DNA of 49,291 nucleotides from assembly GCA_035276085.1 (NCBI GenBank), contig DATELY010000222.1, forward strand, positions 1-49,291, read 5' to 3'. Of the stretch, positions 33,590-43,455 are shown piece after piece; positions within the stretch are counted from its first letter, which is position 1; the number at the start of each line of letters is the position of its first letter. The notes beneath the pieces were generated by a model. That model was given only the letters and a program-made list of their open reading frames with translations. It did no database searches and was not told where the DNA came from. Origin of the DNA: DATELY01 sp035276085. Lineage in GTDB: Bacteria; Pseudomonadota; Gammaproteobacteria; Steroidobacterales; Steroidobacteraceae. A program made the position numbers and the translations under genes.

Positions 33590-34126
33590 ATGCCTCGAAT
33601 TGCGATGGTGAATCCTGACACTGTGACGCCGCGGGATCTCGTGGATGCGATTCGCGAGCGCAGAGGGGGGCGGCTGCAGAACATCGATCTGATGCTGCTA
33701 AGAAACCCGAGATTTGCAGAAGGCTTTAACTACTTCGCGCCCCGCGTCCGGTTTGACACGCCGGTTCGGCGCGATCTGCTCGAGCTCGCGATCTGCCTGG
33801 TGGGACTTCTGAACGGTGCACAGTACGAGTATCACCACCACCTCAAGGTGTGGAAAGCGGAGGGAGCAGATGATGAGAAGGTGAAAGCGCTCGGTGCAGT
33901 TGCACGGGGCGAAGCGGTAGACAGATTCAGTCCCGAAGAGACCGCCGTCATCTCTTTGGCTCAGGAAATGACTCGAGATGTGCGCGTAAGCGATGCGACC
34001 TTCAATCGCCTCGGAGACTTCTTCGATGAAGAGGAGATCTTTGGTCTCGTGGCCAACATCGCTTTCTACAATATGGTGTCCCGGCTGTTGGTTGCGCTGG
34101 GCGTGGAGTTGGAACCGGACGCCTGA
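33590..34126 (+). CDS. Carboxymuconolactone decarboxylase-like protein (second copy)
   Basis: A 178-residue CMD/AhpD-superfamily protein. The core RRDLLELAICLVGLLNGAQ is followed by YEYHHHLKVWKAEG, with His-rich active-site positions and no redox Cys pair. It is a distant paralogue of the protein encoded at 24160. GGGGAG at 33576-33581 supports the ATG at 33590 rather than 33539. It is followed by two SDR genes. Function in such clusters is often proposed as lactone decarboxylation or peroxide handling, but not established for this branch. Confidence 0.8.
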   Translation: MPRIAMVNPDTVTPRDLVDAIRERRGGRLQNIDLMLLRNPRFAEGFNYFAPRVRFDTPVRRDLLELAICLVGLLNGAQYEYHHHLKVWKAEGADDEKVKALGAVARGEAVDRFSPEETAVISLAQEMTRDVRVSDATFNRLGDFFDEEEIFGLVANIAFYNMVSRLLVALGVELEPDA

Positions 34127-34209
34127 GTGTCGCGAAATCACGGCTATGCAATGTTCAGCAATCGAATGCCTCGAAGCGTGTGGGATGCAAGCAAGGGAGA
34201 CATCGGATA

Positions 34210-34965
34210 ATGCGCTCGATTGACGGAGACGTTGCGTGGGTGACGGGTGCCGGATCGGGTATCGGCCAAGCCGCGGCTATCGCCTTGGCCGGTGCCGGGG
34301 CCCGCGTCGTGTTGACCGGACGCGGGCTCGAGAGTTTGGAGGCGACCGCAAGCAGAATAAGGGAACGCGGCGGTGAAGCTCACATCACACCGGCCGATGT
34401 TTCCGATCTTGGGGCAGTCGATGCGGCGGCTGCCGAAGTGCTGAGGCGCTTCGGACGCTGCGATATTCTCGTCAACAGCGCTGGCTTCAACATTCGCGAG
34501 CGGGGCTGGGACGTCATTGACCCACGTGCCTTCGCTGCGGTCATCGCCGCTGATCTGAATGGATGCTTTTACACATCGCGCGCCATTCTGCCGACGATGC
34601 GAGCGCAGAGAGGCGGGCTCCTCATACAGATGTCGTCCTGGGCCGGCCGCTACGTTTCACCCGTGACGGGCCCAGCCTATACCGCAGCCAAGCGCGGTCT
34701 GGACGCATTGAGCGAAAGCATCAATCAAGTCGAGTGCGTCAACGGTATTCGCTCGTGCTGCATGTGTCCGGGTGAGGTCGCTACGCCCATCCTCAATAAC
34801 CGACCTGTTCCCGTGAGCGCGGAAGATCGAGCTCGAATGATTCAGCCCGAGGACGTGGGTCACATCGTCGTGTTCGTTGCGCAGATGCCGCCCACGGTCT
34901 GCCTCAATGAGATCCTCATCAGCCCCACGTGGAACAGAGCTTACATTGCCAGTGCCGCGTTATAG
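34210..34965 (+). CDS. Short-chain dehydrogenase/reductase
   Basis: A 251-residue SDR with TGAGSGIG cofactor motif, VNSAGF in place of NAG, catalytic Ser in QMSSWAG and YTAAK. The C-terminus (MPPTVCLNEILISPTWN) is of the type seen in SDRs that act on ketones or sugars without a long substrate loop. It is the first of two SDR genes ahead of a beta-oxidation set and probably performs a redox step on the ring or side chain of the substrate. Start ATG 34210 with GGGAG about ten bases upstream. Confidence 0.87.
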   Translation: MRSIDGDVAWVTGAGSGIGQAAAIALAGAGARVVLTGRGLESLEATASRIRERGGEAHITPADVSDLGAVDAAAAEVLRRFGRCDILVNSAGFNIRERGWDVIDPRAFAAVIAADLNGCFYTSRAILPTMRAQRGGLLIQMSSWAGRYVSPVTGPAYTAAKRGLDALSESINQVECVNGIRSCCMCPGEVATPILNNRPVPVSAEDRARMIQPEDVGHIVVFVAQMPPTVCLNEILISPTWNRAYIASAAL

Positions 34966-35111
34966 ATTTGAATCGCCCAAGGCTGTTGCGTCGCTGACGT
35001 CCCTGGCGGCGCGTGACGCCGCGTGTTGTGAGATGCGCGGCTTACGCGTAGCGCGTGCCTTCGATGTCAGGTCTGACGACGGGCATTCGGATCACACCCC
35101 AGGAAGGGCGC

Positions 35112-35888
35112 ATGGGACTGTGTGATCTATCCGGCAAAGTGGCGATCGTGACCGGCTCTTCGCGGGGCATCGGGCGTGCGATCGCCGAAGCCTATGCGGA
35201 TGTGGGCGCCCGCGTCGTGATCTCCAGCCGCAGACAGGCCGCTTGTGAGGCAGTTGCGGCGGCAATCAATGCAAAGCACGGCGAGGAGCGTGCCGTCGCG
35301 ATCGAGGCCAGTATTTCCGACAAGACGGCGCTGAATAATCTGGTCAACGTGACGCGACGACGTCTCGGTCACATCGACATCCTCGTCTGCAACGCTGCAT
35401 CGAATCCTTATTACGGTTCGATGCAGGGCATCAGCGATGAGCAGTTCCGCAAGATTTTCGACAACAACGTGTTATCCAACCATTGGTTGGCCTGGCTCGT
35501 CGCGCCGCAGATGATGGAACGCAAGGCGGGCGCGATCCTCATCATCTCCTCCATCGGCGCGATGGTCGGTTCGGGCGTGATCGGCGCGTACAACCTGTCG
35601 AAGGCGGCGGATCTGCAGCTCGTTCGCAATCTCGCGATCGAGCTTGGATCGCACAATGTGCGCGTCAATGCGATTGCGCCCGGCGTCATCCGTACCGACT
35701 TCGCGAAAGCGCTGTACGAGGACCACGCGGCTGAAGCGGCGCTCAAGCGCGTGACGCCGCTCAGGCGCCTCGGCGAACCTGAAGAGGTTGCGGGCGCCGC
35801 TGTATTCCTGGCGTCGCAGGCCGGCGCCTTCATCACTGGACAGTCGATCGTCGTCGATGGCGGCCTCACGATTGGGTACGGGTCGTGA
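35112..35888 (+). CDS. Short-chain dehydrogenase/reductase (DHRS4/FabG-like)
   Basis: A 258-residue SDR: TGSSRGIG, catalytic Ser in ISSIGAM, YNLSKAA, and the classic C-terminal end FITGQSIVVDGGLTIG. The NAASNPYYG segment after strand four is typical of the DHRS4-like carbonyl/retinol reductases and related bacterial 3-oxoacyl reductases. AGGAAGGG at 35101-35108 fixes the ATG at 35112. Its neighbours suggest a role in oxidising or reducing a hydroxy/oxo-acyl intermediate. Confidence 0.9.
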   Translation: MGLCDLSGKVAIVTGSSRGIGRAIAEAYADVGARVVISSRRQAACEAVAAAINAKHGEERAVAIEASISDKTALNNLVNVTRRRLGHIDILVCNAASNPYYGSMQGISDEQFRKIFDNNVLSNHWLAWLVAPQMMERKAGAILIISSIGAMVGSGVIGAYNLSKAADLQLVRNLAIELGSHNVRVNAIAPGVIRTDFAKALYEDHAAEAALKRVTPLRRLGEPEEVAGAAVFLASQAGAFITGQSIVVDGGLTIGYGS

Positions 35889-36078
35889 TGGCACCCTTCG
35901 AGGATGCGCACGTCGTGTTTTCAGGCTGGCGGCTCCGGTCGGACCGACGACACGCACGTCACCGCTCTGGCGTTCCTTGCATTCGACGCGGCGATCGATC
36001 GCGGTCTGTGGAGCTCTCATCCCGTCTCTCGTCCGCACACGTTCGGCGAGGTCAGCCTTTCAACTGCAGGTCGTCTCT

Positions 36079-38136
36079 ATGATCGAAACACGGCAACACG
36101 GCGCAGTCCTGGAGATCGCTATCATCAATCCGCCCGTCAACGCGCTTGGCGCCGGTGTGCGGCAAGGATTGGCCAAGTCTCTGGCAGACGCGCAGCACCG
36201 TGACGCGGTGAAGGCGATCGTGATTCGTGGGAGTGGCCGGTTGTTCTCGGCGGGCGCGGACATTACGGAGTTCAGAACACCGCCCGTGGCGCCGACGCTT
36301 CCCGACGTGATCGAGGCGATCGAGGCGAGCGCCAAGCCAGTGGTTGCCGCGATCCACGGCGCCGCACTGGGTGGCGGTCTGGAAATCGCGCTTGCCTGCC
36401 ATTACCGGATCGCGACGCCGACTGCGAAACTCGGGCTGCCGGAGGTGAAGCTCGGGATTCTGCCGGGCGCTGGCGGAACGCAGCGGCTGCCACGCTTGGT
36501 GGGAGTGGAGCGGGCGCTGAGCATGATCGTCTCCGGCGACCCCGTGCCGGCAAAGAGCGCCATCGAATTCGGCCTCGTCGACCGACTCGCGACAGACGCA
36601 GCACTGTTTGAGGAAGCGATTGCCTTTGCGCGCGCTCTCGATGCCGTGCGTCGCACCGGCGAGTTGACGGTGTATGCCGATGCCGGGGTCTTTGCGCGGT
36701 TCCGGCAGGAAAATGCCCATCGCCTGCGTGCATTGGATGCACCGCATGCTTGCATCGAGGCCATCGAGGCCGCAGTCACGTTGCCCCTCTCGGACGGATT
36801 GAAGAAAGAGCGAGCGCTGTTCGCGTCACTGGTCGATGGCTCTCAGTCGAAGGCCCTGCAACACGCCTTCTTCGCAGAGCGTGCCGCCGCGAAGGTCGAC
36901 GGTCTAACTGCGGAGGTTGCCCATCGCCCGATTCGGCGCGTCGGTGTCGTGGGGGCCGGCACGATGGGCGGCGGCATCTCGATGAATTTCCTCGCCGCCG
37001 GCATTCCTGTGACGATCGTGGAGGTGGCGCAGGAGGCGCTCGATCATGGCATCGCCGTCGTACGGAAGAACTATGCAGCCTCGGCCGCCAAGGGTCGGCT
37101 GACATCGCAACAGGTCGAGACCGCGATGGCTCTGCTATCCCCGAGCCTGGACTTCGCTGCGCTCAGGGAATGCGATCTCATCATCGAAGCGGTCTACGAA
37201 AACATGGACGTGAAGAAGAAGATCTTTGCGCAGCTGGACACCATCGCGAAGCCCGGCGCGATACTGGCGTCCAACACGTCATTTCTCAGTATCGACGAGA
37301 TCGCGAGCGCGACGCAGCGGCCGCAGGACGTGCTCGGTTTGCATTTCTTTTCTCCGGCCAATGTGATGAAGCTCGTGGAGGTCATCGACGGTGCCAGCAC
37401 AGCGCCCGCCGTGCTGGCAACGGGGATCGATGTTGCTCGCCGTATCGGCAAAGTCCCAGTGGTCTCGGGTGTTTGTTACGGTTTCATCGGCAACCGCATG
37501 CTCCTGCCGAGGTGGAACAACGCCGTCCGTCTGCTGCTGGAGGGCGGCTCGCCGAGTCAGATTGACGCTGTCCACACTGCCTTTGGCATGCCGATGGGGC
37601 CGTTCCAGATGGCGGACCTGGCGGGCATCGACATCGGCTGGCATCGCGATCCGTCGCGAATCGAGACGCTTACGGATGCGCTGTGCGCGAAAGGGCGTTG
37701 GGGTCAGAAGACCCAGGCCGGCTTCTACGACTACGACGATCGGCGCAAGGCGTCGCCCTCGCCCATCGTCGAGGAGATCATCGCCGAATTTCGAGCCGCA
37801 TCGGGAGTGACACCACGCGCGATCAGCGACGAGGAGATCGTGGTGCGCACGCTCTACACCCTGGTAAACGAGGGCGCGAAGATCCTCGAGGAAGGCATCG
37901 CCCAACGCGCATCGGATATCGATGTCGTGTGGCTCTATGGCTACGGTTGGCCGCGGCACACCGGCGGCCCAATGTTTTGGGCCGAGACCGTGGGTCTTCG
38001 GACGATGGTAAGTGCGCTCGAGCGTTTCCGGGACCGATTGGGTCCTGAGTTCCAGCTTTGCTCTCTTCTTGTCGAACGAGCGGCAAGCAGCGAGCGGGAC
38101 GGGACCGTATCCAGCAAGCCTTCGATGTCTCGCTAG
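36079..38136 (+). CDS. Bifunctional enoyl-CoA hydratase / 3-hydroxyacyl-CoA dehydrogenase (FadJ-like)
   Basis: A 685-residue multifunctional beta-oxidation enzyme. The N-terminal crotonase domain has the oxyanion-hole segments GSGRLFSAGAD and IHGAALGGGLEIALACH and the catalytic GLPEVKLGILPGAGGTQRLPR. The NAD-binding domain starts at VGVVGAGTMGGGISMNFLA. The C-terminal helical domains include FFSPANVMKLVEV and GFIGNRM. It hydrates enoyl-CoAs and oxidises the resulting 3-hydroxyacyl-CoAs. The frame is open for another 97 codons upstream, but the ATG at 36079 begins the family sequence (MIETRQHGAVLEI). It is followed by a thiolase and an acyl-CoA dehydrogenase, completing a beta-oxidation cycle. 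Confidence 0.94.
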   Translation: MIETRQHGAVLEIAIINPPVNALGAGVRQGLAKSLADAQHRDAVKAIVIRGSGRLFSAGADITEFRTPPVAPTLPDVIEAIEASAKPVVAAIHGAALGGGLEIALACHYRIATPTAKLGLPEVKLGILPGAGGTQRLPRLVGVERALSMIVSGDPVPAKSAIEFGLVDRLATDAALFEEAIAFARALDAVRRTGELTVYADAGVFARFRQENAHRLRALDAPHACIEAIEAAVTLPLSDGLKKERALFASLVDGSQSKALQHAFFAERAAAKVDGLTAEVAHRPIRRVGVVGAGTMGGGISMNFLAAGIPVTIVEVAQEALDHGIAVVRKNYAASAAKGRLTSQQVETAMALLSPSLDFAALRECDLIIEAVYENMDVKKKIFAQLDTIAKPGAILASNTSFLSIDEIASATQRPQDVLGLHFFSPANVMKLVEVIDGASTAPAVLATGIDVARRIGKVPVVSGVCYGFIGNRMLLPRWNNAVRLLLEGGSPSQIDAVHTAFGMPMGPFQMADLAGIDIGWHRDPSRIETLTDALCAKGRWGQKTQAGFYDYDDRRKASPSPIVEEIIAEFRAASGVTPRAISDEEIVVRTLYTLVNEGAKILEEGIAQRASDIDVVWLYGYGWPRHTGGPMFWAETVGLRTMVSALERFRDRLGPEFQLCSLLVERAASSERDGTVSSKPSMSR

Positions 38137-38222
38137 AGATCGAGGACGAACCCAAACCCGCGCTGGTAGGACGCCGGTCAACCCAGAGCGGGATCTGACG
38201 TACAACGAAGGAAGTTTCGCCC

Positions 38223-39395
38223 ATGCGAGATGCCGTGATTGTTTCGACCGCCCGAACTCCCATCGGACGCGCCTATCGGGGTGCATTCAACAACACGCCC
38301 TCGCCAACGCTGGCGGCCCACGCGATCCGCGCGGCGGTAGAGCGTTCCGGTATCGATCCGGCGGAAGTCGATGATGTGGTCTTGGGCTGCGCGTTGCCGC
38401 AAGGGATTCAGCAGTGTATTGGCCGCACCGCTGCGCTGCGGGCTGGCTTACCGGTGTCGGTCGCGGGTTTGACGCTGGATCGCCAATGCTCTTCGGGCCT
38501 GATGGCCATCGCGACCGCGGCCAAGCAGGTGATCGTCGATCGCATGGACGTGGTCGTGGCGGGCGGCGTGGAATCGATCTCCCTGGTACAGACCCCGCAG
38601 ATGCGCGTGGATCCCGATGCTGAGTTGGTGGCGATGGTGCCCGACATCCACATGCCCATGCTGCAGACGGCCGAGGTCGTTGCCGCACGCTACGGCATCG
38701 CGCGCAAGCGTCAGGACGAATACGGCCTGCGCTCGCAGCAGCGGACCGTCGAGGCGCAGACCAACGGACGTTTCGACGCCGAGGTCGTGCCCATGAGCGC
38801 GACTATGAGCGTCACCGACAAAGCGAGCGGCGTGACGACACAGCGGACGGTGGCGCTGACGAAAGACGAGGGCACTCGGCCGGACACGACCGCCGCCGGT
38901 CTCGCCGCAATTCAACCCGTGATCCAAGGCGGCGTCATCACCGCGGGCAACGCCAGTCAGCTCTCGGACGGCGCGTCAGCCTGCGTGGTGATGGAAGCGA
39001 AGCTCGCCGCTCGGCGCGGGCTTGCACCGCTCGGCAGATATGTCGGCATGGCGGTCGCGGGGACGAAGCCCGACGAGATGGGCATCGGCCCCGTCTTCGC
39101 AGTGCCGAAGCTGCTGCAGCGCTTTGGTTTGAAGATCCACGACATCGATCTTTGGGAGTTGAACGAAGCCTTCGCTGTTCAGGTGCTGTACTGCCAGGAC
39201 AAGCTCGGTATCCCGGATGACCGCCTCAACGTCAACGGCGGGGCAATCGCAATCGGGCATCCCTACGGCATGTCCGGCGCGCGGATGGTCGGTCATGCGC
39301 TGATCGAGGGCAAACGACGTGGCAGCAGATATGTCGTCGTCACCATGTGCGTCGGCGGCGGCATGGGAGCGGCAGGGTTGTTCGAAGTGTTGTAA
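38223..39395 (+). CDS. Thiolase (acetyl-CoA C-acyltransferase)
   Basis: A 390-residue thiolase with the nucleophilic Cys in LDRQCSSGLMAI, the NVNGGAIAIGHPYGMSGAR motif with the active-site His, and the second Cys in TMCVGGGMGAAG. It cleaves 3-oxoacyl-CoA with CoA in the last step of beta-oxidation. The N-terminus VIVSTARTPIGRAYRG fits the FadA/PcaF-like degradative class. An AAGGAAG site lies upstream of the ATG. It sits between the FadJ-like gene and the acyl-CoA dehydrogenase gene on the same strand. Confidence 0.94.
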   Translation: MRDAVIVSTARTPIGRAYRGAFNNTPSPTLAAHAIRAAVERSGIDPAEVDDVVLGCALPQGIQQCIGRTAALRAGLPVSVAGLTLDRQCSSGLMAIATAAKQVIVDRMDVVVAGGVESISLVQTPQMRVDPDAELVAMVPDIHMPMLQTAEVVAARYGIARKRQDEYGLRSQQRTVEAQTNGRFDAEVVPMSATMSVTDKASGVTTQRTVALTKDEGTRPDTTAAGLAAIQPVIQGGVITAGNASQLSDGASACVVMEAKLAARRGLAPLGRYVGMAVAGTKPDEMGIGPVFAVPKLLQRFGLKIHDIDLWELNEAFAVQVLYCQDKLGIPDDRLNVNGGAIAIGHPYGMSGARMVGHALIEGKRRGSRYVVVTMCVGGGMGAAGLFEVL

Positions 39396-39557
39396 CGGCA
39401 ATGGCTGTGGTCGAGGACCGAACGAGCCGGTGATGCGGAGGGCGGCCATCGTGAGCTGGGCACTCTTCGCAGTGTGCAGCATTCCACCCTCGAGTTTGGC
39501 GAAGACATGAACGAGGTGCTTGCATGAGCGCGTTCAGTCGTTAGGAGATCGACGAGT

Positions 39558-40880
39558 ATGAATGCCCAGAAGACAATGGATCTGACGCAATCGGCGCGCA
39601 GCTGCGAGTTCGAGCGGCGGCTCAAAGCCTTCATGGCCGAGCACATCTATCCCAACGAACGCCGGTACTATCTCGAGGCCGAGCGTCTCGGGCCTTGGGT
39701 AATCTATCCCGTGGTCGAGGAGCTGAAGCAGCGGGCGCGCGCGGCGGGGCTGTGGAATCTCTGGCTGCCGGCAGGCCATGCCTCGGAGGGGCTCACCAAT
39801 CTCGACTATGCCCCGCTGTGCGAGATCATGGGACGTAGTCTGCTCGCTCCCGAGGTGTTCAACTGCTCCGCGCCCGACACCGGCAACATGGAAACGATCT
39901 TGCGCTATGGAACCGAGGCGCAGAAGAAGCAGTGGCTTGAGCCCTTGCTCGACGGCGAGATCCGTTCCTCTTTCGCGATGACCGAGCCCGATGCTGCATC
40001 CTCGGACGCAACCAGCATCAGTAGCTCCATCGTACGCGATGGAGATTCTTACGTGATCAACGGACGCAAGTGGTACACCACCGGCGCCACCGATCCGCGT
40101 TGCCAGATCATCATCTTCATGGGCAAGAGCGATCCCGAGGGTGCGGACACCCATCGCCGACAGTCGATGATTCTGGTGCCGAAGGCCACGCCCGGTGTGC
40201 GCATCATCCGCTCACTGTCGACCATGGGTTTTTACGGCGTGCCTGATCGCGCGGCCGAGCTCGTCTTCGATGACGTCCGCGTCCCGGTGGACAACATGCT
40301 GCTTGGCGAGGGCCGCGGGTTCGAAATCGCTCAGGGACGGCTCGGGCCCGGCCGCATTCATCACTGCATGCGTCTGATCGGGCTCAGCGAACGAGTGTTG
40401 GAGCGCCTGTGCCGCCGCGCAGATCTGCGCAAGCCGTTCGGACGTCTGTTGTCCGAACAGACCGTCACGCTGGAACGAATCGCCCAGGCACGGATCATGA
40501 TCGAGCAGTCGCGTCTGCTCACCCTCAAGGCGGCCTGGATGATGGATACCGTCGGCAACAAGGCTGCGCGCCAGGAAATCGCCATGATAAAAGCGATCGC
40601 ACCGCTGATGGCACAGCAGATCGTGGATTGGGCGATTCAGCTATTTGGCGGCGGCGGCACCAACAGCGATCACTTCCTCCCAGTCGCTTTCGCGACCGCC
40701 CGTTTGCTGCGTCTGGCGGACGGCCCGGATGAAGTGCACCGAAATCAGATCGCGAAGATGGAACTCCGCCGCCATCAAGCCACCGATCCAGCGCTGACGG
40801 GCGGCGACGCCGCCGTCCTCACTGTGGAGCAGGCAGCGCAGATGGCCGCGCAAAGTCTGTGGCCGAAACCACCCGGTTGA
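39558..40880 (+). CDS. Acyl-CoA dehydrogenase (ACAD10/11-like)
   Basis: A 440-residue acyl-CoA dehydrogenase. It has the FAD-binding FAMTEPDAASSDATSI, NGRKWYTTGATD, the RLGPGRIHHCMRLIG segment, and a C-terminal GPDEVHRNQIAK with the catalytic Glu. The sequence is longer than FadE-type short enzymes and resembles ACAD11-like dehydrogenases. These are often genetically linked to APH-fold kinases, as encoded at 20500 here. It introduces the alpha,beta double bond that the FadJ-like enzyme then hydrates. AGGAG lies upstream of the ATG. Confidence 0.92.
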   Translation: MNAQKTMDLTQSARSCEFERRLKAFMAEHIYPNERRYYLEAERLGPWVIYPVVEELKQRARAAGLWNLWLPAGHASEGLTNLDYAPLCEIMGRSLLAPEVFNCSAPDTGNMETILRYGTEAQKKQWLEPLLDGEIRSSFAMTEPDAASSDATSISSSIVRDGDSYVINGRKWYTTGATDPRCQIIIFMGKSDPEGADTHRRQSMILVPKATPGVRIIRSLSTMGFYGVPDRAAELVFDDVRVPVDNMLLGEGRGFEIAQGRLGPGRIHHCMRLIGLSERVLERLCRRADLRKPFGRLLSEQTVTLERIAQARIMIEQSRLLTLKAAWMMDTVGNKAARQEIAMIKAIAPLMAQQIVDWAIQLFGGGGTNSDHFLPVAFATARLLRLADGPDEVHRNQIAKMELRRHQATDPALTGGDAAVLTVEQAAQMAAQSLWPKPPG

Positions 40881-41243
40881 GGCGCTGGAGGAAGTGTCAG
40901 GCTGCAAGCAGGCGACGGGGTTGCATCGAGAATGATTCGTGCCAATTTCAAACAGATGCTCGAACGCCGATTTCGTCATAACCACTTCCGTGTGCTGCAG
41001 CACGTCCCAATGAATCCGTATTCGCGAGGTTGAACTCGACAATAGCGGCGTGAGGCAGCTGGTCCTTGCTATCGGCGGCCTGAAGGGCAACGAGCAGTGA
41101 TTCATCCAGCCTCACGCGCCCGATCGACGCAACATGCAGCGGCCGATAGAACGCCAAGTCATCGGCGCGCGCGAAAGTGATCTTCGACTAGAATCGACCA
41201 TCCACGCGCCGTGGCGGGCCCGACCTCTGGCTGGAAGCACTAG
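40881..41243. other. Intergenic region, no gene seen
   Basis: The 363 bases between the dehydrogenase and lipoprotein genes contain only short open frames. One on the minus strand (40948-41157) starts with TTG and has no ribosome-binding site. It probably contains the promoter of the next gene. Confidence 0.45.
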
Positions 41244-42692
41244 ATGAAGATTGCGTTGACCCTCATGCTGGTATCCCTGATCTGTGCGGGATGTGCGACG
41301 ACAGGTGGCTCCACTGATGAGAGTGAGCCGCCGCTGATCGACGCAGTAGGCACTTCCCAGGCCGAGGTTGCAGCGGCGATCGAGGAAGCGGCTCCCACCG
41401 CGGAAGGAGGTTCGAAGCAAGAAGAAGGCGAGCTGCCACTTGCCGTTGCCGAGTCGGAGCACCCCAAAGCGGGTCCCGAGGAGGTCGTGGTCCAAGGCCG
41501 CAACCTCAACCGTCACGAGGTGATCCACGATTTAGTCGCCGAAGCGCAGACACGTCTGCGTGACGTCGAGCTTCAATACGTCTTCACCGGAAAGGGGAGG
41601 AAACAGGTTCTCCGCGGTCGCCCCGTCGCCTTTGCGCTGTGGAGCGAAGCGAAGCAGGAGTGGTCCGTCGCGCAGATCGAGCTGCCGCGTCCGCCGATCA
41701 AGTGGAAACCCGGTCGGAAGCCCTTGGCCTTTCGCACCCTCACGCCCGGTATCCAGGCGCAACACGTGAAGGGCACCGGTGCCGAGCGGCTGATGTTCAC
41801 CTTCACACAGGACGGGGAACCCTTGAAGGTGTACGGACGCAAGTTTCCCGTGTTCGATAACAACCTGCTCAAGCGCAAGCAGTGGCGCGCCGTCGTCCAG
41901 ACCGCGAAGCCGATCGTCTATCTGCCCTTCACCGAAGACACCTTCGACCCGGGTTTCGTCAGCAGCGGCAAGGAGTTTCTGATCGCCACGGCGCGCAAGG
42001 CGATCGAGGAGTTGCGTCTGGCGCAGGTGCCGAGTGCGGCCTTTCCCGGAGAGCTGCTCGCCGACTCCGTTCCTCTTCAAGTCATCACGACGCTTGCGGT
42101 GATCGAGCAGACTGATGACAGCGATTACGTGGAGAAGCAGGTGCTCGCCTTCGACGAAGTACTGAGCCAATACGGGCTCAAGCAGGAGGAGGCGTATCGG
42201 TACAGCGTCTCGAGCGCAAATGCGCTAGGGCCAATGCAATTCACCAACCGCAGGGGAAACGGGACCTACGCACTCGTGGTCAGACGCTGCCCTCGCGCGA
42301 GGCTCGACCCGATCTTCGAGAGCGGCGCGACGAATCTGCTGAACGCCATGAAAGCGGCGGTCTGCCTGCTGGATCTCGAGCTGGCGCAGATGCGGGCGGA
42401 CATTCGCCTTGCGTATCGTGCCAACCCGGCCGTGCTGGGCATCTTTCCGGTCGCCGCGTACAACGGCGGACCCCGAAACGTTACGAAGCTCCATCGTGTC
42501 CTGACTCGAATGAAGGTCAAGCTCGACGAACTGAGCCGCCCGGGAGTGCAGCTCGCAGGAGCTCCGGTGACCTGTCCCTGTGTCTGGAAAGCGGAAGGCA
42601 CGGATGTCCGTCCGGTGGCGATCCCGAGATACAACAACGAGAACCGGTGGTACATCGAAAAGTACCAGAGCATCGTAAGCCTGTTCGAGTGA
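41244..42692 (+). CDS. Lipoprotein with lytic-transglycosylase-like domain
   Basis: A 482-residue predicted lipoprotein: signal segment ending in SLICAGC, with Cys17 as the likely lipidation site though the residue at -3 is Cys instead of the usual Leu. A Glu/Ala-rich low-complexity linker of about 60 residues follows. The C-terminal third has features of soluble lytic transglycosylases: ITTLAVIEQTDDSDY, SANALGPMQFTNRRGNGTY (the G-x-MQ motif), a long helical segment, and AYNGGPRNV (the AYNGG motif). Such enzymes cleave peptidoglycan glycan strands in the periplasm. The middle domain (about 90-270) is not recognised. Probably a single gene; the next gene starts 55 bases later. Confidence 0.72.
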   Translation: MKIALTLMLVSLICAGCATTGGSTDESEPPLIDAVGTSQAEVAAAIEEAAPTAEGGSKQEEGELPLAVAESEHPKAGPEEVVVQGRNLNRHEVIHDLVAEAQTRLRDVELQYVFTGKGRKQVLRGRPVAFALWSEAKQEWSVAQIELPRPPIKWKPGRKPLAFRTLTPGIQAQHVKGTGAERLMFTFTQDGEPLKVYGRKFPVFDNNLLKRKQWRAVVQTAKPIVYLPFTEDTFDPGFVSSGKEFLIATARKAIEELRLAQVPSAAFPGELLADSVPLQVITTLAVIEQTDDSDYVEKQVLAFDEVLSQYGLKQEEAYRYSVSSANALGPMQFTNRRGNGTYALVVRRCPRARLDPIFESGATNLLNAMKAAVCLLDLELAQMRADIRLAYRANPAVLGIFPVAAYNGGPRNVTKLHRVLTRMKVKLDELSRPGVQLAGAPVTCPCVWKAEGTDVRPVAIPRYNNENRWYIEKYQSIVSLFE

Positions 42693-42747
42693 GAGTGAGC
42701 GATAGTGCTGGGGACTCCCTGAGGGTGGTGCGCGTATTTAGCTCCCG

Positions 42748-43455
42748 ATGATCGATTGCTCGAGGACGCATCCGCCGTCCAAGGATTCGAGAGCAGAGCA
42801 TCCGTCGTCGGAGACGTCGCTGATCCAAGCAACTTGCAAAATCGCTGGTGATGGCGCCGTGGCCACCCCGCGTCAGTGCGGGCGCCACGTCTTGGTGGAA
42901 GCCATGCGCGGTGATCCCTTGCGCCTGGAGATGGAACGCTTCGTCTGCGCGACTTTTGCGCGCGTGCATGAGGCAGACATTCAGAGTTTCATGCCCACGT
43001 TGCTCGGCCTGTGCGGTCAGCGGCGTGGCGTCTGCGGTGTCGTGGGCTTCCGGCTGGCCGCCAGTGAGCCGCTGTATCTGGAGCACTATCTCGATCAGCC
43101 AGTCGAAGCGGCCATTGCGGCGCGCTGCAACCTGCCGGTGCGGCGCGATGAGATCGCCGAGGTCGGCAACCTCGCGGGCTCATCGTGCCGGGCGGCCATT
43201 CATCTCGTGGCGACACTGCCGCACTATCTGGCATCTCGTAAGCAGCGCTGGATCGTCTTCACGGCTACGAGCGCAGTGCGCTCGATGCTCCAGCGCTTCG
43301 ATGCGCCGGTGTTTGAGTTGGCGCGTGCAGACGGGGCCTGCGTTTCAGCCGCGCCCGATGCGTGGGGCCGCTATTATGAGAACGATCCGCGCGTGATGGC
43401 AGGCTTCATTCCCTCAGGGTTGCTCAACCCGGTGTTTGCTCGCGCGTTGCCATGA
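42748..43455 (+). CDS. Thermostable-hemolysin-family protein
   Basis: A 235-residue protein recognised as the thermostable hemolysin family (PF12261) from FVCATFARVHEADIQSFMPT, the EHYLDQPVEAAIA segment, and EVGNLAGSSCRAAIHL. Despite the name, the family has a GNAT-like sequence plan and is usually found beside AMP-ligase, diiron-oxidase and SDR genes, so an enzymatic role in making or modifying a lipid-like product is more likely than a toxin. No signal peptide. Its stop overlaps the ATG of the next gene by four bases (ATGA at 43452-43455). First gene of a four-gene operon. Confidence 0.82.
   Translation: MIDCSRTHPPSKDSRAEHPSSETSLIQATCKIAGDGAVATPRQCGRHVLVEAMRGDPLRLEMERFVCATFARVHEADIQSFMPTLLGLCGQRRGVCGVVGFRLAASEPLYLEHYLDQPVEAAIAARCNLPVRRDEIAEVGNLAGSSCRAAIHLVATLPHYLASRKQRWIVFTATSAVRSMLQRFDAPVFELARADGACVSAAPDAWGRYYENDPRVMAGFIPSGLLNPVFARALP

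Noticed and set aside
40948..41157. Minus-strand open frame of 70 codons in an intergenic region
   Set aside because: TTG start, no ribosome-binding site, no recognisable domain.
42748..43455. Secreted hemolysin toxin
   Set aside because: The family name suggests it, but there is no signal peptide, and the operon is metabolic.
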